Positions 24,063 through 32,495 of a stretch of DNA of 64,000 bases are shown piece after piece. This DNA comes from an uncultured Rivibacter sp. (GTDB lineage Bacteria; Pseudomonadota; Gammaproteobacteria; Burkholderiales; Burkholderiaceae). The DNA lies in contig CAMLLU010000001.1 in the NCBI GenBank assembly GCA_946480925.1, forward strand, positions 124,001 through 188,000, given 5' to 3'. Position 1 is the stretch's first letter. Each line of letters opens with the position of its first letter. The notes under the pieces were generated by a model. It saw only the letters and a program-made list of their open reading frames with translations, did no database searches and was not told the DNA's origin. The position numbers were made by a program, and so were the translations under genes.

Positions 24063-26879
24063 TTACGCCGCTTGCAGCTGGCTACGGATCAGCTTCTTGA
24101 GCTCCGGCACACAGGAGCCGCAGTTGGTGCCGCACTTGAGCTCGCCTTGCAGCTGCGCGAGCTGTGCGTCGGCCGGGCCGTTGCAGTGCGAGAGCGTCGC
24201 CATGATCTCGGGCTCGGCCACGTTGAAGCAGGTGCACACCTGCCGACCCTTGGCCTGCACCGCCACGGGGGGCTTGGCGCCGGGCACCAGCAGCAGGCGA
24301 CCATAGGCCTGGGCAGGCACTTCGTCCTGCAGCAGCGTCTTGATCCACGCTTCGGCGCTGGTGTCGCCGGCCAGAACGAAGCCCTCGAGCCGTGCATCGC
24401 CGCCGGGCTGCCGCACGAGCCGCATCGCACGGCGCTGGCCGCGGCGCTTGTCGGCATAACGCAGCACCTCGGTGCCGCGCAGGCCCAGCATGCCTTCGAT
24501 CTGGGTGACCAGCTCGTCCGGTGCCGCCTCGTAGGCAGCGGCGCGGAACAGCACGCCCACCAGGCCGTGCTCGTGCGGCTCGCGGCCGAAGGGCACGCAA
24601 CTGGCGTAGGCGAACGAAGGCATCAGCGCGCGCAGTTGCTGCTGGGCGAGCAGGGCCTTGTCTTGCGGCAGCCAGGCCATGGCCAGCAGGCGCCACGGCA
24701 GCTCGGCCTTCAGCAGCTTCACGGCGCTGTGCTTGAGCTCGGGCTGCTTGGACTTGGGGCAGAAGGCCGGTGTGGTGATCGCATTGATGCCCGCCAGGCG
24801 CTCGCCGGTGGACGACACGCCGGAGACGAACTCCTCGCCCCAGTGCATGGCGACGAAGGCCTGCGTGAGCGCCACCGCCTCGTTGGCCACCACGGGCAGC
24901 ACGACGGAGCCGCGGCGCGAGGTGACGTGTAGCAGGTCGCCATTGGCCCAGCCGCGGCGCGACAGTTCCTGCGGATGCAGTTCGATGCTGGGCTCCGGCA
25001 CGTGGCCGAACAGGCGCCCGAGCACACCGGTGCGGCTCATGCCGTGCCACTGGTCGCGCAGCCGGCCGGTGGTGAGCGAGAAGGGGTAGCGCGCGTCGCG
25101 CGGTTCGGCAACGGGCTTGTATTTCATCGCCACGAAGCGTGCGCGGCCGTCCGGCGTGGGGAACACGCCATCTTCATAGAGCCGCACCTTGCCTTGGCTG
25201 GCGCCTTCCGGCATGGGCCATTGCTGCGGGCCGGCGGATTCGAGCAGCGCGTAGCTCAGGCCGGTGATGTCGAGGTCGCGACCGCGGGTGGATTCGCGGT
25301 GTTCGTTCCACACCGATTCGGCGGTGTCGTACGGAAAGAGCGTGGCGAGCCCCTGCGGCACGCGTTCGGGCAGGCGCTGTTCGAGCCGGCGGGCGAAGTC
25401 CACCACCATGGCCCAGTCGTGGCGGGTCGCGCCCGGCGCGGCCACGGCGGGGCGCACGCGGCTGATGCGGCGCTCGCTGTTGGTGACCGTGCCTTCCTTT
25501 TCGCCCCAGGTGGTGGCGGGCAGCAGCAGATCGGCGTAGGCGCAGGTGGCCGTGGTGGCGAAGGCCTCCTGCACCACCACGAACTCGGCGGTCTGCAGCG
25601 CGCGGCGCACCGTGGCCTGGTCGGGCAGCGACTGGGCCGGGTTGGTGCAGGCGATCCACAGCGCCTTGATCTCGCCCCGCGCGACGGCCTCGAACATCTC
25701 CACCGCCGTCTTGCCCGGCGTGGCCGGCACGTCCGGCACTCCCCACAGCGCGGCCACTTCGGCGCGGTGCTCGGGGTCGGCGAGGTCGCGGTGGGCGCTC
25801 AGCAGGTTGGCCAGGCCGCCCACTTCGCGCCCGCCCATCGCATTGGGCTGGCCGGTGAGCGAAAACGGCCCGGCGCCCGGCTTGCCGATCTGGCCGGTGG
25901 CCAGGTGCAGGTTGATGAGCGCAGCGTTCTTGTCGGTGCCCGAGGAGCTCTGGTTCAGGCCCTGGCAGTAGAGCGACAGCGTGGCCGGCGACTCGCCGAA
26001 CCACTTGGCGGCCTGCACGAGGTCGGCCTCGTTGATGCCGCACAGCTTGGCCACTTCCTTGGGCGTGAAGTCACGCACGATGGCCTTCAGTTCGTCGAAG
26101 CCGGTGGTGTGGGCGCGGATGTAGGCGTTGTCGGTGAGGCCTTCCCACATCAGCAGGTGCAGCATGCCGTGGAAGAGGGCCACGTCGGTGCCGGGCTGGA
26201 TGGGCAGGTACAGGTCGGCGACTTCCGCGGTTTCGGTGCGGCGCGGGTCGGCGACGATGAGTTTCATCGCCGGGTTGTCGCGCCGCGCGTCTTCGATGCG
26301 GCGGAACAGGATGGGGTGCGCGTAGGCCGTGTTGGAGCCGACGATGAAGAGCGTCTGCGCGAACTTGAAGTCGTCGTAACAGGCCGGCGGTGCGTCGGCG
26401 CCCAGCGTGGCCTTGTAGCCGGCCACCGCGCTGCTCATGCACAGGCGCGAGTTGGTGTCGATGTTGTTGGTGCCCAGCAGGCCCTTGGCCAGCTTGTTGA
26501 AGACGTAGTAGTCCTCGGTGAGCAGCTGGCCCGAGATGTAGAAGCCCACCGCATCGGGGCCGTGCCTGCGCACGATGTCGGCAAAGCGGTCGGCCGCTTC
26601 GTCGAGCGCGGCGTTCCAGCTCACCACTTGCGGTGTGTCGCCGCGCGATGCACGGCGCTGCGGTTGCAGCAGGCGCGTCTGCAACGTGACCGGTGCCGTG
26701 GCGGTGAGGTGCAGCGTGCTGCCCTTGCTGCACAAGCGGCCGAAGTTGGCAGGGTGCAACGGATCACCGCGCACGCCGGTGATCTGCTCGCCCTCGCTCT
26801 CGATGATCACTCCGCAGCCCACACCGCAGTACGGGCAGGTGGAGCGTGTCTCCTTCACCTTCGCTGCCCCTGTGTTCAC
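24063..26879 (-). CDS. nasA: Assimilatory nitrate reductase catalytic subunit
   Basis: This 938-residue molybdenum enzyme reduces nitrate to nitrite in the cytoplasm for nitrogen assimilation. The N-terminal [4Fe-4S] motif is CPYCGVGCGV with a further Cys in RLCSKG, followed by molybdopterin-guanine-dinucleotide domains (about 60-700) with GTNNIDTNSRLCMSSAVAGY carrying the likely Mo-ligand Cys. A C-terminal bacterioferritin-associated-ferredoxin-like [2Fe-2S] domain (VCTCFNVAEPEIM ... CGTNCGSCVPELKK) is present, as in NasA of Klebsiella. The start is GTG 26879, overlapping the nirD stop as GTGA. Electrons probably reach it from a flavoprotein or ferredoxin not encoded next to it. Confidence 0.96.
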   Translation of the reverse strand: MNTGAAKVKETRSTCPYCGVGCGVIIESEGEQITGVRGDPLHPANFGRLCSKGSTLHLTATAPVTLQTRLLQPQRRASRGDTPQVVSWNAALDEAADRFADIVRRHGPDAVGFYISGQLLTEDYYVFNKLAKGLLGTNNIDTNSRLCMSSAVAGYKATLGADAPPACYDDFKFAQTLFIVGSNTAYAHPILFRRIEDARRDNPAMKLIVADPRRTETAEVADLYLPIQPGTDVALFHGMLHLLMWEGLTDNAYIRAHTTGFDELKAIVRDFTPKEVAKLCGINEADLVQAAKWFGESPATLSLYCQGLNQSSSGTDKNAALINLHLATGQIGKPGAGPFSLTGQPNAMGGREVGGLANLLSAHRDLADPEHRAEVAALWGVPDVPATPGKTAVEMFEAVARGEIKALWIACTNPAQSLPDQATVRRALQTAEFVVVQEAFATTATCAYADLLLPATTWGEKEGTVTNSERRISRVRPAVAAPGATRHDWAMVVDFARRLEQRLPERVPQGLATLFPYDTAESVWNEHRESTRGRDLDITGLSYALLESAGPQQWPMPEGASQGKVRLYEDGVFPTPDGRARFVAMKYKPVAEPRDARYPFSLTTGRLRDQWHGMSRTGVLGRLFGHVPEPSIELHPQELSRRGWANGDLLHVTSRRGSVVLPVVANEAVALTQAFVAMHWGEEFVSGVSSTGERLAGINAITTPAFCPKSKQPELKHSAVKLLKAELPWRLLAMAWLPQDKALLAQQQLRALMPSFAYASCVPFGREPHEHGLVGVLFRAAAYEAAPDELVTQIEGMLGLRGTEVLRYADKRRGQRRAMRLVRQPGGDARLEGFVLAGDTSAEAWIKTLLQDEVPAQAYGRLLLVPGAKPPVAVQAKGRQVCTCFNVAEPEIMATLSHCNGPADAQLAQLQGELKCGTNCGSCVPELKKLIRSQLQAA

Positions 26880-27232
26880 GCCGCGGCCTTGACCTCGTCG
26901 AGGGCCAGCGAATTGAGCTCGTCCACGTCGAGCGAAACCACGCCGCCCTCGACCTTGACGCTGAACTTGGTGGTACAGCCTTCGTCAGGCGACTTCGCGC
27001 AGCCGTCGTTCAGGCCGATGGTCCAGTTGTGCAGCGGGCAGGCCACGCTCTCGCCGAACACGATGCCCTGGCTCAGCGGGCCGCCCTTGTGCGGGCAGCG
27101 GTCGAGCAGCGCGAACACCTTGTCTTCGGCGTTGCGGAACACGGCCACGTCGCAGCCGGTAGGGCGTGCCACGCGGCGCGCTCCCAGCACGGGAATGTCT
27201 TCGACGCGGCAGATGGCTTTCCAATCACTCAT
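26876..27232 (-). CDS. nirD: Nitrite reductase (NADH) small subunit
   Basis: This 118-residue Rieske-fold protein pairs with NirB. It contains CPHKGGPLSQG and CPLHNWTIGL, spaced as the CxH and CxxH ligands of a Rieske [2Fe-2S] cluster. The well-known E. coli NirD has lost these ligands, so this protein may hold a real cluster. The start MSDWKAICRVEDIPV is typical for the family. It lies between the sensor-like gene (40 bases upstream) and nasA, overlapping the latter by four bases, in one operon that makes ammonia from nitrate. Confidence 0.94.
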   Translation of the reverse strand: MSDWKAICRVEDIPVLGARRVARPTGCDVAVFRNAEDKVFALLDRCPHKGGPLSQGIVFGESVACPLHNWTIGLNDGCAKSPDEGCTTKFSVKVEGGVVSLDVDELNSLALDEVKAAA

Positions 27233-27271
27233 GGGGACTCCGTATTCGTTCTGTGTCTGTTTCTCAAGCTC

Positions 27272-28099
27272 TCAAGCGGCCGAGAGGCGCGCATACAAGC
27301 CGGTGACCTGATCCATCACCTGCAGGATGTTTTCGCTGCTGGCGAACACCTGCTCGGCGCGTTGCGCGGTCTTGGCACCTTCGGCGCCGCGCTCCAACGC
27401 GTTCTGGAAGAACACCCACTGCTGCTGCGCGAGGTCGAGCTGCTGGTGGATGGCCGGCGTGGCCTGGGGTGCGTCGTGCAGCGTCTTCAGGCCGGCGATG
27501 AACTCGTCGCGGGCCTTGCCGAGTTCCTTGGCGGCGTCGGGCACTTCGGCCTTCCAGCTCTGCACCAGGTAGAACTTGGCCATGCGCTGCGACAGCATGC
27601 GCTGGCGGCCGGCCAGGTTGACCAGGTGGCCGACCGGCTTGCCCGAGTGCTTTTCGAGCTGCACCGTGCCCTGGTGGGCCAGCTGCAGCACCCGGCCGTC
27701 GAGCGCGATCAATTGCTGCGCCGCCGGCTTGTTGGGCGTGGCCCCCACGAGCGCCGTCTTGTATTCGCCCCACACCGCTTCGAGCGCGACGTAGGTAGCG
27801 CGGATTTCGCCGGTGGGCGCATAGGCCTTCAGCTCGACGAACTGCCGGTCGAACAGCGCCATCGAGTCAGCCAGGATGCGCTGGGCGCGCGACACGTCCA
27901 CCTCCTGCCCGATGGCGAGCCAGGCCTTGGCCATGCGCTGCGACAGCATGCGTTGGCGGCCGGCCTTGTTGATGGCGTCGTTGATGTCGCCGACCTGCGC
28001 GCGTGCACGCTGCCCGGCCAATGCGAACGAGGTGCCGGCCAGCGCCGCCAGCACGCCGCGGCGGCGCCACAGGGGCGAAGAGGGTACTGCCTGCGTCAT
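27272..28099 (-). CDS. Exported protein with two NarX-like (PilJ-N) sensor motifs
   Basis: This 275-residue protein has an N-terminal export signal with a twin-arginine look (RRRGVLAALAGTSFALAG, cleavage near ARA-Q). After it come two similar all-helical halves, each opened by nearly the same motif: AINKAGRQRMLSQRMAK (residues 42-58) and LVNLAGRQRMLSQRMAK (159-175). The motif is that of the type IV pili methyl-accepting-transducer N-terminal domain (PF13675), which also covers the P-box of nitrate sensors NarX and NarQ. No membrane anchor, kinase or signalling output follows, so it is probably a free periplasmic protein. It starts two bases after the nirB stop, inside the nitrate operon. I infer it binds nitrate or nitrite; the partner is unknown. 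Confidence 0.8.
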   Translation of the reverse strand: MTQAVPSSPLWRRRGVLAALAGTSFALAGQRARAQVGDINDAINKAGRQRMLSQRMAKAWLAIGQEVDVSRAQRILADSMALFDRQFVELKAYAPTGEIRATYVALEAVWGEYKTALVGATPNKPAAQQLIALDGRVLQLAHQGTVQLEKHSGKPVGHLVNLAGRQRMLSQRMAKFYLVQSWKAEVPDAAKELGKARDEFIAGLKTLHDAPQATPAIHQQLDLAQQQWVFFQNALERGAEGAKTAQRAEQVFASSENILQVMDQVTGLYARLSAA

Positions 28100-28101
28100 G
28101 G

Positions 28102-30552
28102 TCACACGGCGGCCACGGCGTCGAACTGGCGCGTGTCCACGGCCGCCTTGTCGAACTCGAACCAGGGGTCGGGCTCGCCGTCGAGCGAGAACTGCAGCCG
28201 CTCCCACAGCGCCTTGCGGTTGGCTGCGTCGTCGAGCACTTTCTTCTTCACGTAGTCGAGGCCCACGCGGCTCACGTAGTGGCAGGTGCGCTCGAGGTAC
28301 CAGCCCTCTTCGCGATAGAGCTGCAAGAAGGCGCCGCTGTACTCGAGCACTTCCTCGGGCGTCTTCACCTTCACGAAGAAGTGCGCCACTTCGGTCTTGA
28401 TGCCGCCGTTGCCGGCCACGTAGAGCTCCCAGCCGGAGTCGACGCCGATCACGCCCACGTCCTTGATGCCGGACTCTGCGCAGTTGCGCGGGCAGCCGCT
28501 CACCGCGAGCTTGACCTTGTGCGGCGCGTACATGCGCCACAGCTGGCGTTCGAGGTCCTTGCCCATCTGCGTGCTGTCTTGCGTGCCGAAGCGGCACCAT
28601 TCGCTGCCCACGCAGGTCTTCACCGTGCGCAGCGCCTTGGCATAGGCATGGCCCGAGGGCATGCCGATGTCCTTCCAGACGTTGACGAGGTCTTCCTTCT
28701 TCACGCCCAGCAGGTCGATGCGCTGGCCGCCGGTGACCTTGACGGTGGGGATCTTGTACTTGTCCACCGCGTCGGCGATGCGGCGCAGTTCATCGGCCGT
28801 GGTTTCGCCGCCCCACATGCGCGGGATCACCGAGTAGGTGCCGTCCTTCTGGATGTTGGCGTGGCTGCGCTCGTTGATGAAGCGCGACTGCGGATCGTCC
28901 TTCGCTTCCTTCGGCCAGGTGCTGATGAGGTAGTAGTTGACGGCCGGGCGGCACGACGAGCAACCGTTGGGTGTGCGCCAGTTGAGGTGCTTGTAGACGC
29001 TGTCGATGGTGAGCAGCTTGGAGCCGTCGGGCAGCGGCGTGCGGATGGCCTGGCGCACCTCTTCGTGGCTGTGGTCGGTGCAGCCGCACATGGCCTTCTT
29101 CTTGGGCGTGGACGAGTAGTCGCCGCCGGCGGTGAACATCAGCAGCTGCTCCACCAGGCCCGTGCACGAGCCGCAGCTCGCGCTGGCCTTGGTGTGCTTG
29201 CGCACCTCTTCGAGCGTGAAGAGCCCCTTTTCCTTGATGGCCTTGCAGACCGCACCCTTGGTGACGCCGTTGCAGCCGCACACCTCGTCGCTGTCGGCCA
29301 TGGCCGCGGCCTTGTTGTGGCCTTCGTGGCCTGTGTCACCGATGTTCGACTCGCCGAACATCAGCTTGTCGCGGATGTCTGCGACGGAACGGCCTTCGCG
29401 CACGAGCTTGAAGTACCAGGAGCCATCCACGGTGTCGCCGTAGAGGCAGGCGCCCACGAGCTTGTCGTCCTTGATGACGAGCTTCTTGTAGACCCCGCCG
29501 AAGGGGTCGCTCATCACGATCTCCTCGGTGCCTTCGCCGCCCATGAAGTCGCCGGCCGAGAACAGGTCGATGCCGGTGACCTTGAGCTTGGTGCTCACCT
29601 GCGAGCCGGTGTAGCGGCCGATGCCGAACTCGGCCAGGTGCGTGGCGCACACCTTGCCCTGTTCAAACAGCGGCGCCACCAGGCCGTAGGCGATGCCGCG
29701 GTGCGCTGCGCATTCACCCACCGAGTAGATGCGCGGGTCGGTCACGGTCTGCATCGTGTCGGTGACCACGATGCCGCGGTTGCAATGCAGGCCGATTTTT
29801 TCGGCGAGCTCCGTGTTGGGGCGGATGCCCGCGGCCATCACCACCAGGTCGGCCGGCACTTCGGTGCCGTCCTTGAACTGCACGGCCATCACACGGCCGT
29901 CCTTGTCGCCGATGAGTGCCTGGGTCTGCGCGCCGATCATGAACTTGAGGCCGCGGTCTTCGAGCGACTTGCGCAGCAGGCCGCCGGCCACGTCGTCGAG
30001 CTGGCGCTCCATGAGCCACGGCATGATGTGCACCACCGTGGTCTGCATGCCGCGCAGCATCAGGCCGTTGGCGGCTTCCAGGCCCAGCAGGCCGCCGCCG
30101 ATGACCACCGCGTGCTTGTACTTGGCGGCCGCCTCGATCATCGTGTTGGTGTCGGCGATGTCGCGGTAGGCGATCACGCCGTTCAAGTCCTTGCCAGGCA
30201 CCGGCAGGATGAACGGGTTGGAGCCGGTGGCCAGCAGCAGGCGGTCGTATTCGGCCTCGGTGCCGTCCTCGGCGCGCACGATGCGGCGCTTGCGGTCCAC
30301 GCTCACCACCTTCTTGCCCAGGTGCAGCGTGATGTTGTTCTCTTCGTACCAGCTCACCGGGTTGAGGATGATCTCGTCGAGCGTCTGCTCGCCGGCGAGC
30401 ACCGGGCTCAGCAGGATGCGGTTGTAGTTGGGGTGCGGCTCGGCGCCGAACACCGTGATGTCGTACAGATCGGGAGCGATCTTCAACAGCTCTTCGAGCG
30501 TGCGCACGCCGGCCATGCCGTTGCCCACCATCACCAACTTCATCTTCTTCAT
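28102..30552 (-). CDS. nirB: Assimilatory nitrite reductase (NADH) large subunit
   Basis: This 816-residue enzyme reduces nitrite to ammonia in six electron steps with NADH. The order of domains is FAD and NAD binding (1-300, with VMVGNGMAGVRTLEELLKIA and VVIGGGLLGLEAANGL), two BFD-like [2Fe-2S] regions with paired Cys (CGCNGVTKGAVCKAI; CGSCTGLVEQLL), and the siroheme/[4Fe-4S] half. The latter has CVGSEWCRFGTQDS and AVSGCPRNCAESGIKDVGV. ATG 30552 follows AGGAG by eight bases; an internal ATG at 30543 is less likely. It is the first gene of an operon with the sensor-like gene, nirD and nasA, and has a sigma-54-type promoter about 50 bases upstream. Confidence 0.96.
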   Translation of the reverse strand: MKKMKLVMVGNGMAGVRTLEELLKIAPDLYDITVFGAEPHPNYNRILLSPVLAGEQTLDEIILNPVSWYEENNITLHLGKKVVSVDRKRRIVRAEDGTEAEYDRLLLATGSNPFILPVPGKDLNGVIAYRDIADTNTMIEAAAKYKHAVVIGGGLLGLEAANGLMLRGMQTTVVHIMPWLMERQLDDVAGGLLRKSLEDRGLKFMIGAQTQALIGDKDGRVMAVQFKDGTEVPADLVVMAAGIRPNTELAEKIGLHCNRGIVVTDTMQTVTDPRIYSVGECAAHRGIAYGLVAPLFEQGKVCATHLAEFGIGRYTGSQVSTKLKVTGIDLFSAGDFMGGEGTEEIVMSDPFGGVYKKLVIKDDKLVGACLYGDTVDGSWYFKLVREGRSVADIRDKLMFGESNIGDTGHEGHNKAAAMADSDEVCGCNGVTKGAVCKAIKEKGLFTLEEVRKHTKASASCGSCTGLVEQLLMFTAGGDYSSTPKKKAMCGCTDHSHEEVRQAIRTPLPDGSKLLTIDSVYKHLNWRTPNGCSSCRPAVNYYLISTWPKEAKDDPQSRFINERSHANIQKDGTYSVIPRMWGGETTADELRRIADAVDKYKIPTVKVTGGQRIDLLGVKKEDLVNVWKDIGMPSGHAYAKALRTVKTCVGSEWCRFGTQDSTQMGKDLERQLWRMYAPHKVKLAVSGCPRNCAESGIKDVGVIGVDSGWELYVAGNGGIKTEVAHFFVKVKTPEEVLEYSGAFLQLYREEGWYLERTCHYVSRVGLDYVKKKVLDDAANRKALWERLQFSLDGEPDPWFEFDKAAVDTRQFDAVAAV

Positions 30553-30602
30553 CGCTATCGCTCCTGACCAATCACTCGTGGGGACACACCCGCGCCTGTA
30601 TT

Positions 30603-30619
30603 AGCAAGCGTGGTGCCAA
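30603..30619 (-). promoter_or_regulatory. Sigma-54 promoter of the nirB operon
   Basis: Minus strand TTGGCAC, five bases, then TTGCT: an excellent match to the -24/-12 consensus. Transcription would start near 30592, leaving a leader of about 40 bases before nirB. That leader shows no pair of six-base-loop hairpins. Sigma-54 control points to NtrC-type nitrogen regulation. Confidence 0.75.
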
Positions 30620-30625
30620 AAATTA

Positions 30626-30651
30626 GGGAATGCACCAGACCGGGATGCACC
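30626..30651. promoter_or_regulatory. Direct repeat GGGA(A)TGCACC between divergent promoters
   Basis: GGGAATGCACC (30626-30636) and GGGATGCACC (30642-30651) lie in the same direction between the nirB and kinase promoters. TGCACC is the half-site of NtrC operators, but here the halves are direct, not inverted, and close to both promoters. The binding protein is unclear. Confidence 0.45.
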
Positions 30652-30656
30652 GTTTC

Positions 30657-30673
30657 TGGGATCGTTTCTTGCT
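30657..30673 (+). promoter_or_regulatory. Possible sigma-54 promoter of the phosphatase-kinase gene
   Basis: GGATCG (30659-30664), four bases, then TTGC (30669-30672) has correct -24/-12 spacing and most consensus bases. The start would be near 30684, just before a dyad. Weaker than the nirB promoter. Confidence 0.45.
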
Positions 30674-30687
30674 TCGTGGTGCGCTCG

Positions 30688-30712
30688 CTCAACGCTGATG
30701 CACAGCATTGAG
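30688..30712. promoter_or_regulatory. Ten-base dyad at the start of the phosphatase-kinase transcript
   Basis: CTCAACGCTG (30688-30697) and CAGCATTGAG (30703-30712) flank a five-base spacer. They are inverse copies except one position, which would be a G-U pair in minus-strand RNA. It lies between the predicted start site and ATG 30732, so it could be an operator or an RNA hairpin. Confidence 0.45.
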
Positions 30713-30731
30713 GACGCAGAACAAGGGAATC

Positions 30732-32495
30732 ATGAGTTTCGACGTCGACATTGGCTGGTTCAGCGCGCGTGGACCGCGGGAGGACAACGAGGACTTCGCC
30801 GCTGCGGTGCGCCCAGCGCCCCACGATGAGGCGCGCGGGCTGATCGCCGCGATCGCCGATGGCGTGTCGATGGGCGGCGGCGGCAAGATGGCCTCGCAGA
30901 CCACGGTGATGAGTCTGGTGCAGGACTACTTTGGTGCACCCGAAACCTGGGACACGAGCGTGGTGCTCGACCGCCTCATCGGCGCGCAGAACGCCTGGCT
31001 CACCGACCACAACCGGCGCCGCCAGCAGCTGGGCGCCGCGCAGGGCGGCGGCAGCGCGATGACGACGCTGACCGCGCTGGTGCTGCGCGGCCACAGCTAT
31101 ACGCTGGCCCACGTGGGCGACACGCGTGCATGGCTGCTGCGCGGCGATGCTGCCGACGCGTGCACCCAGCTGAGCCAGGACCACAGCTTCGACCACCCCG
31201 ACATGCGCAGCCGCCTCACGCGCGCCATCGGGCTCGACGACCACGTGCGGGTCGACTACCAGCAGGGCGAGCTGCACAGCGGCGACGTCTTCATGCTCAC
31301 CAGCGACGGCGTGCACGGCGCGCTCAAGCGCCGCGTGCTGGCGCAGCATGCCCTGGCGGCTCGCGAGGGCTCCGCACAGGCGGCCGCCGAGGCGCTGGTG
31401 AATGCCGCGCTCGGGGCCGGCAGCCGGGACAACAGCAGCGCGCTCGTCATCCACGTGCGCGGTCTCGCGCCGCTGCGCCTTGACGACGCGCTGGTGCACG
31501 CGCGCCAACTGCCGGTGCCGCCGCGCCTGAAGGTGGGCGACACGATCGACCACTACACGGTGACCGCGCTCATTGCCGATACCGGCGTACACCGGCTCTA
31601 CCAGGTGCGCGACCTCGACACCCGCGAGCTGCTCGCGATGAAGACCCTGCACGAGAGCCGTGCCAGCGACCCCGAGGAGCGAGCCATGCTCGCGCACGAG
31701 GCCTGGCTGGGCCTGCGGCTCACGCAGCGCTACGGCGAACACGAGTCGAGCGGCTTCGTGCGCGTGCGCGAGCCCAGGGAGCCGGGCGCCTTCTACACGC
31801 TGTTCGACTGGCATGCCGGCCACACACTGGAGCAATTGCTTGCGCAGGGCCGCCGCTTCGAGGTGCGCGAGGTCCTTGCCGGTGCATTGGCCGCGGCCCG
31901 TGCGCTGGGCCGGCTGCACCGCCAGGGCGTGATCCACCGCGACATCAAGCCTGCCAACCTGCACCTGGGCGACGACGGCCAATGGCGAGTGCTCGACCTG
32001 GGCGTGGCCATCTCGGGCCGCGAGCCCGCGGCGCAACGCGAGCTGCATGCCGGCACGCCCAGCTACATGAACCCCGAGCAGTGGTCGGCCGATGAGGGTG
32101 CCAACACCGGTGCCACGGCGCAGAGCGACCTCTACGCGCTGGGCGCTACGCTCTACCAGTGGCTGACCGGCAAGCTGCCCTACGGCGAGATCGAGCCCTA
32201 CCAGCTGGCGCGTTTCCGCCAGGACCCGAGGGCTCCGTCGCGCCTGCGGCCCGAAGTGCCGATCTGGCTCGACCACGTGGTGCTCAAGGCGGTGGCTCGT
32301 GACCCCAGGCAGCGCTTCGAGACGGCCGAGGAGATGGTGCTCGCGCTGGAGCGCGGCGCTTCGCGCCCGCTGGCCGCACCCAGTGCCACGCCGCTGGCAG
32401 TGCGCGACCCGCGCGCGCTGTGGCAGATCGCACTGGCGATCTCGATGCTCTTCAATGTGCTGCTGATTGTTTGGCTGCTTTTCCTGCCCCGTTGA
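30732..32495 (+). CDS. Fused PP2C phosphatase-Ser/Thr kinase, membrane-anchored
   Basis: This 587-residue protein joins opposite activities. Residues 1-250 form a PP2C-type phosphatase with metal-binding motifs PREDNEDFAA, AIADGVSMGGGGKMASQ, VGDTRAW, TSDGVHG and SRDNSSALVI. Residues 270-530 form a Hanks-type kinase with the ATP-site Lys in LLAMKTL, the catalytic loop HRDIKPAN (Asp404), DLG in place of DFG, and GTPSYMNPEQW. A single membrane helix (about 558-582) ends the protein, leaving both domains in the cytoplasm. Genes of this kind are found beside nirBD/narK in other proteobacteria, such as Pseudomonas. Substrates are unknown. A TTG at 30708 is a less likely start than ATG 30732. It is divergent from nirB. 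Confidence 0.93.
   Translation: MSFDVDIGWFSARGPREDNEDFAAAVRPAPHDEARGLIAAIADGVSMGGGGKMASQTTVMSLVQDYFGAPETWDTSVVLDRLIGAQNAWLTDHNRRRQQLGAAQGGGSAMTTLTALVLRGHSYTLAHVGDTRAWLLRGDAADACTQLSQDHSFDHPDMRSRLTRAIGLDDHVRVDYQQGELHSGDVFMLTSDGVHGALKRRVLAQHALAAREGSAQAAAEALVNAALGAGSRDNSSALVIHVRGLAPLRLDDALVHARQLPVPPRLKVGDTIDHYTVTALIADTGVHRLYQVRDLDTRELLAMKTLHESRASDPEERAMLAHEAWLGLRLTQRYGEHESSGFVRVREPREPGAFYTLFDWHAGHTLEQLLAQGRRFEVREVLAGALAAARALGRLHRQGVIHRDIKPANLHLGDDGQWRVLDLGVAISGREPAAQRELHAGTPSYMNPEQWSADEGANTGATAQSDLYALGATLYQWLTGKLPYGEIEPYQLARFRQDPRAPSRLRPEVPIWLDHVVLKAVARDPRQRFETAEEMVLALERGASRPLAAPSATPLAVRDPRALWQIALAISMLFNVLLIVWLLFLPR

Noticed and set aside
27272..28600. A longer form of the sensor-like protein reaching into nirB
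   Set aside because: The extension overlaps the siroheme domain of nirB in another frame; ATG 28099 starts a good export signal two bases after the nirB stop.
30553..30600. ANTAR target hairpins in the nirB leader
   Set aside because: The predicted leader is only about 40 bases and contains no pair of stems with six-base A1/G4 loops.
30626..30651. A standard NtrC operator
   Set aside because: The TGCACC halves are direct repeats, not the inverted pair with short spacing, so I list them only as a repeat of unknown use.
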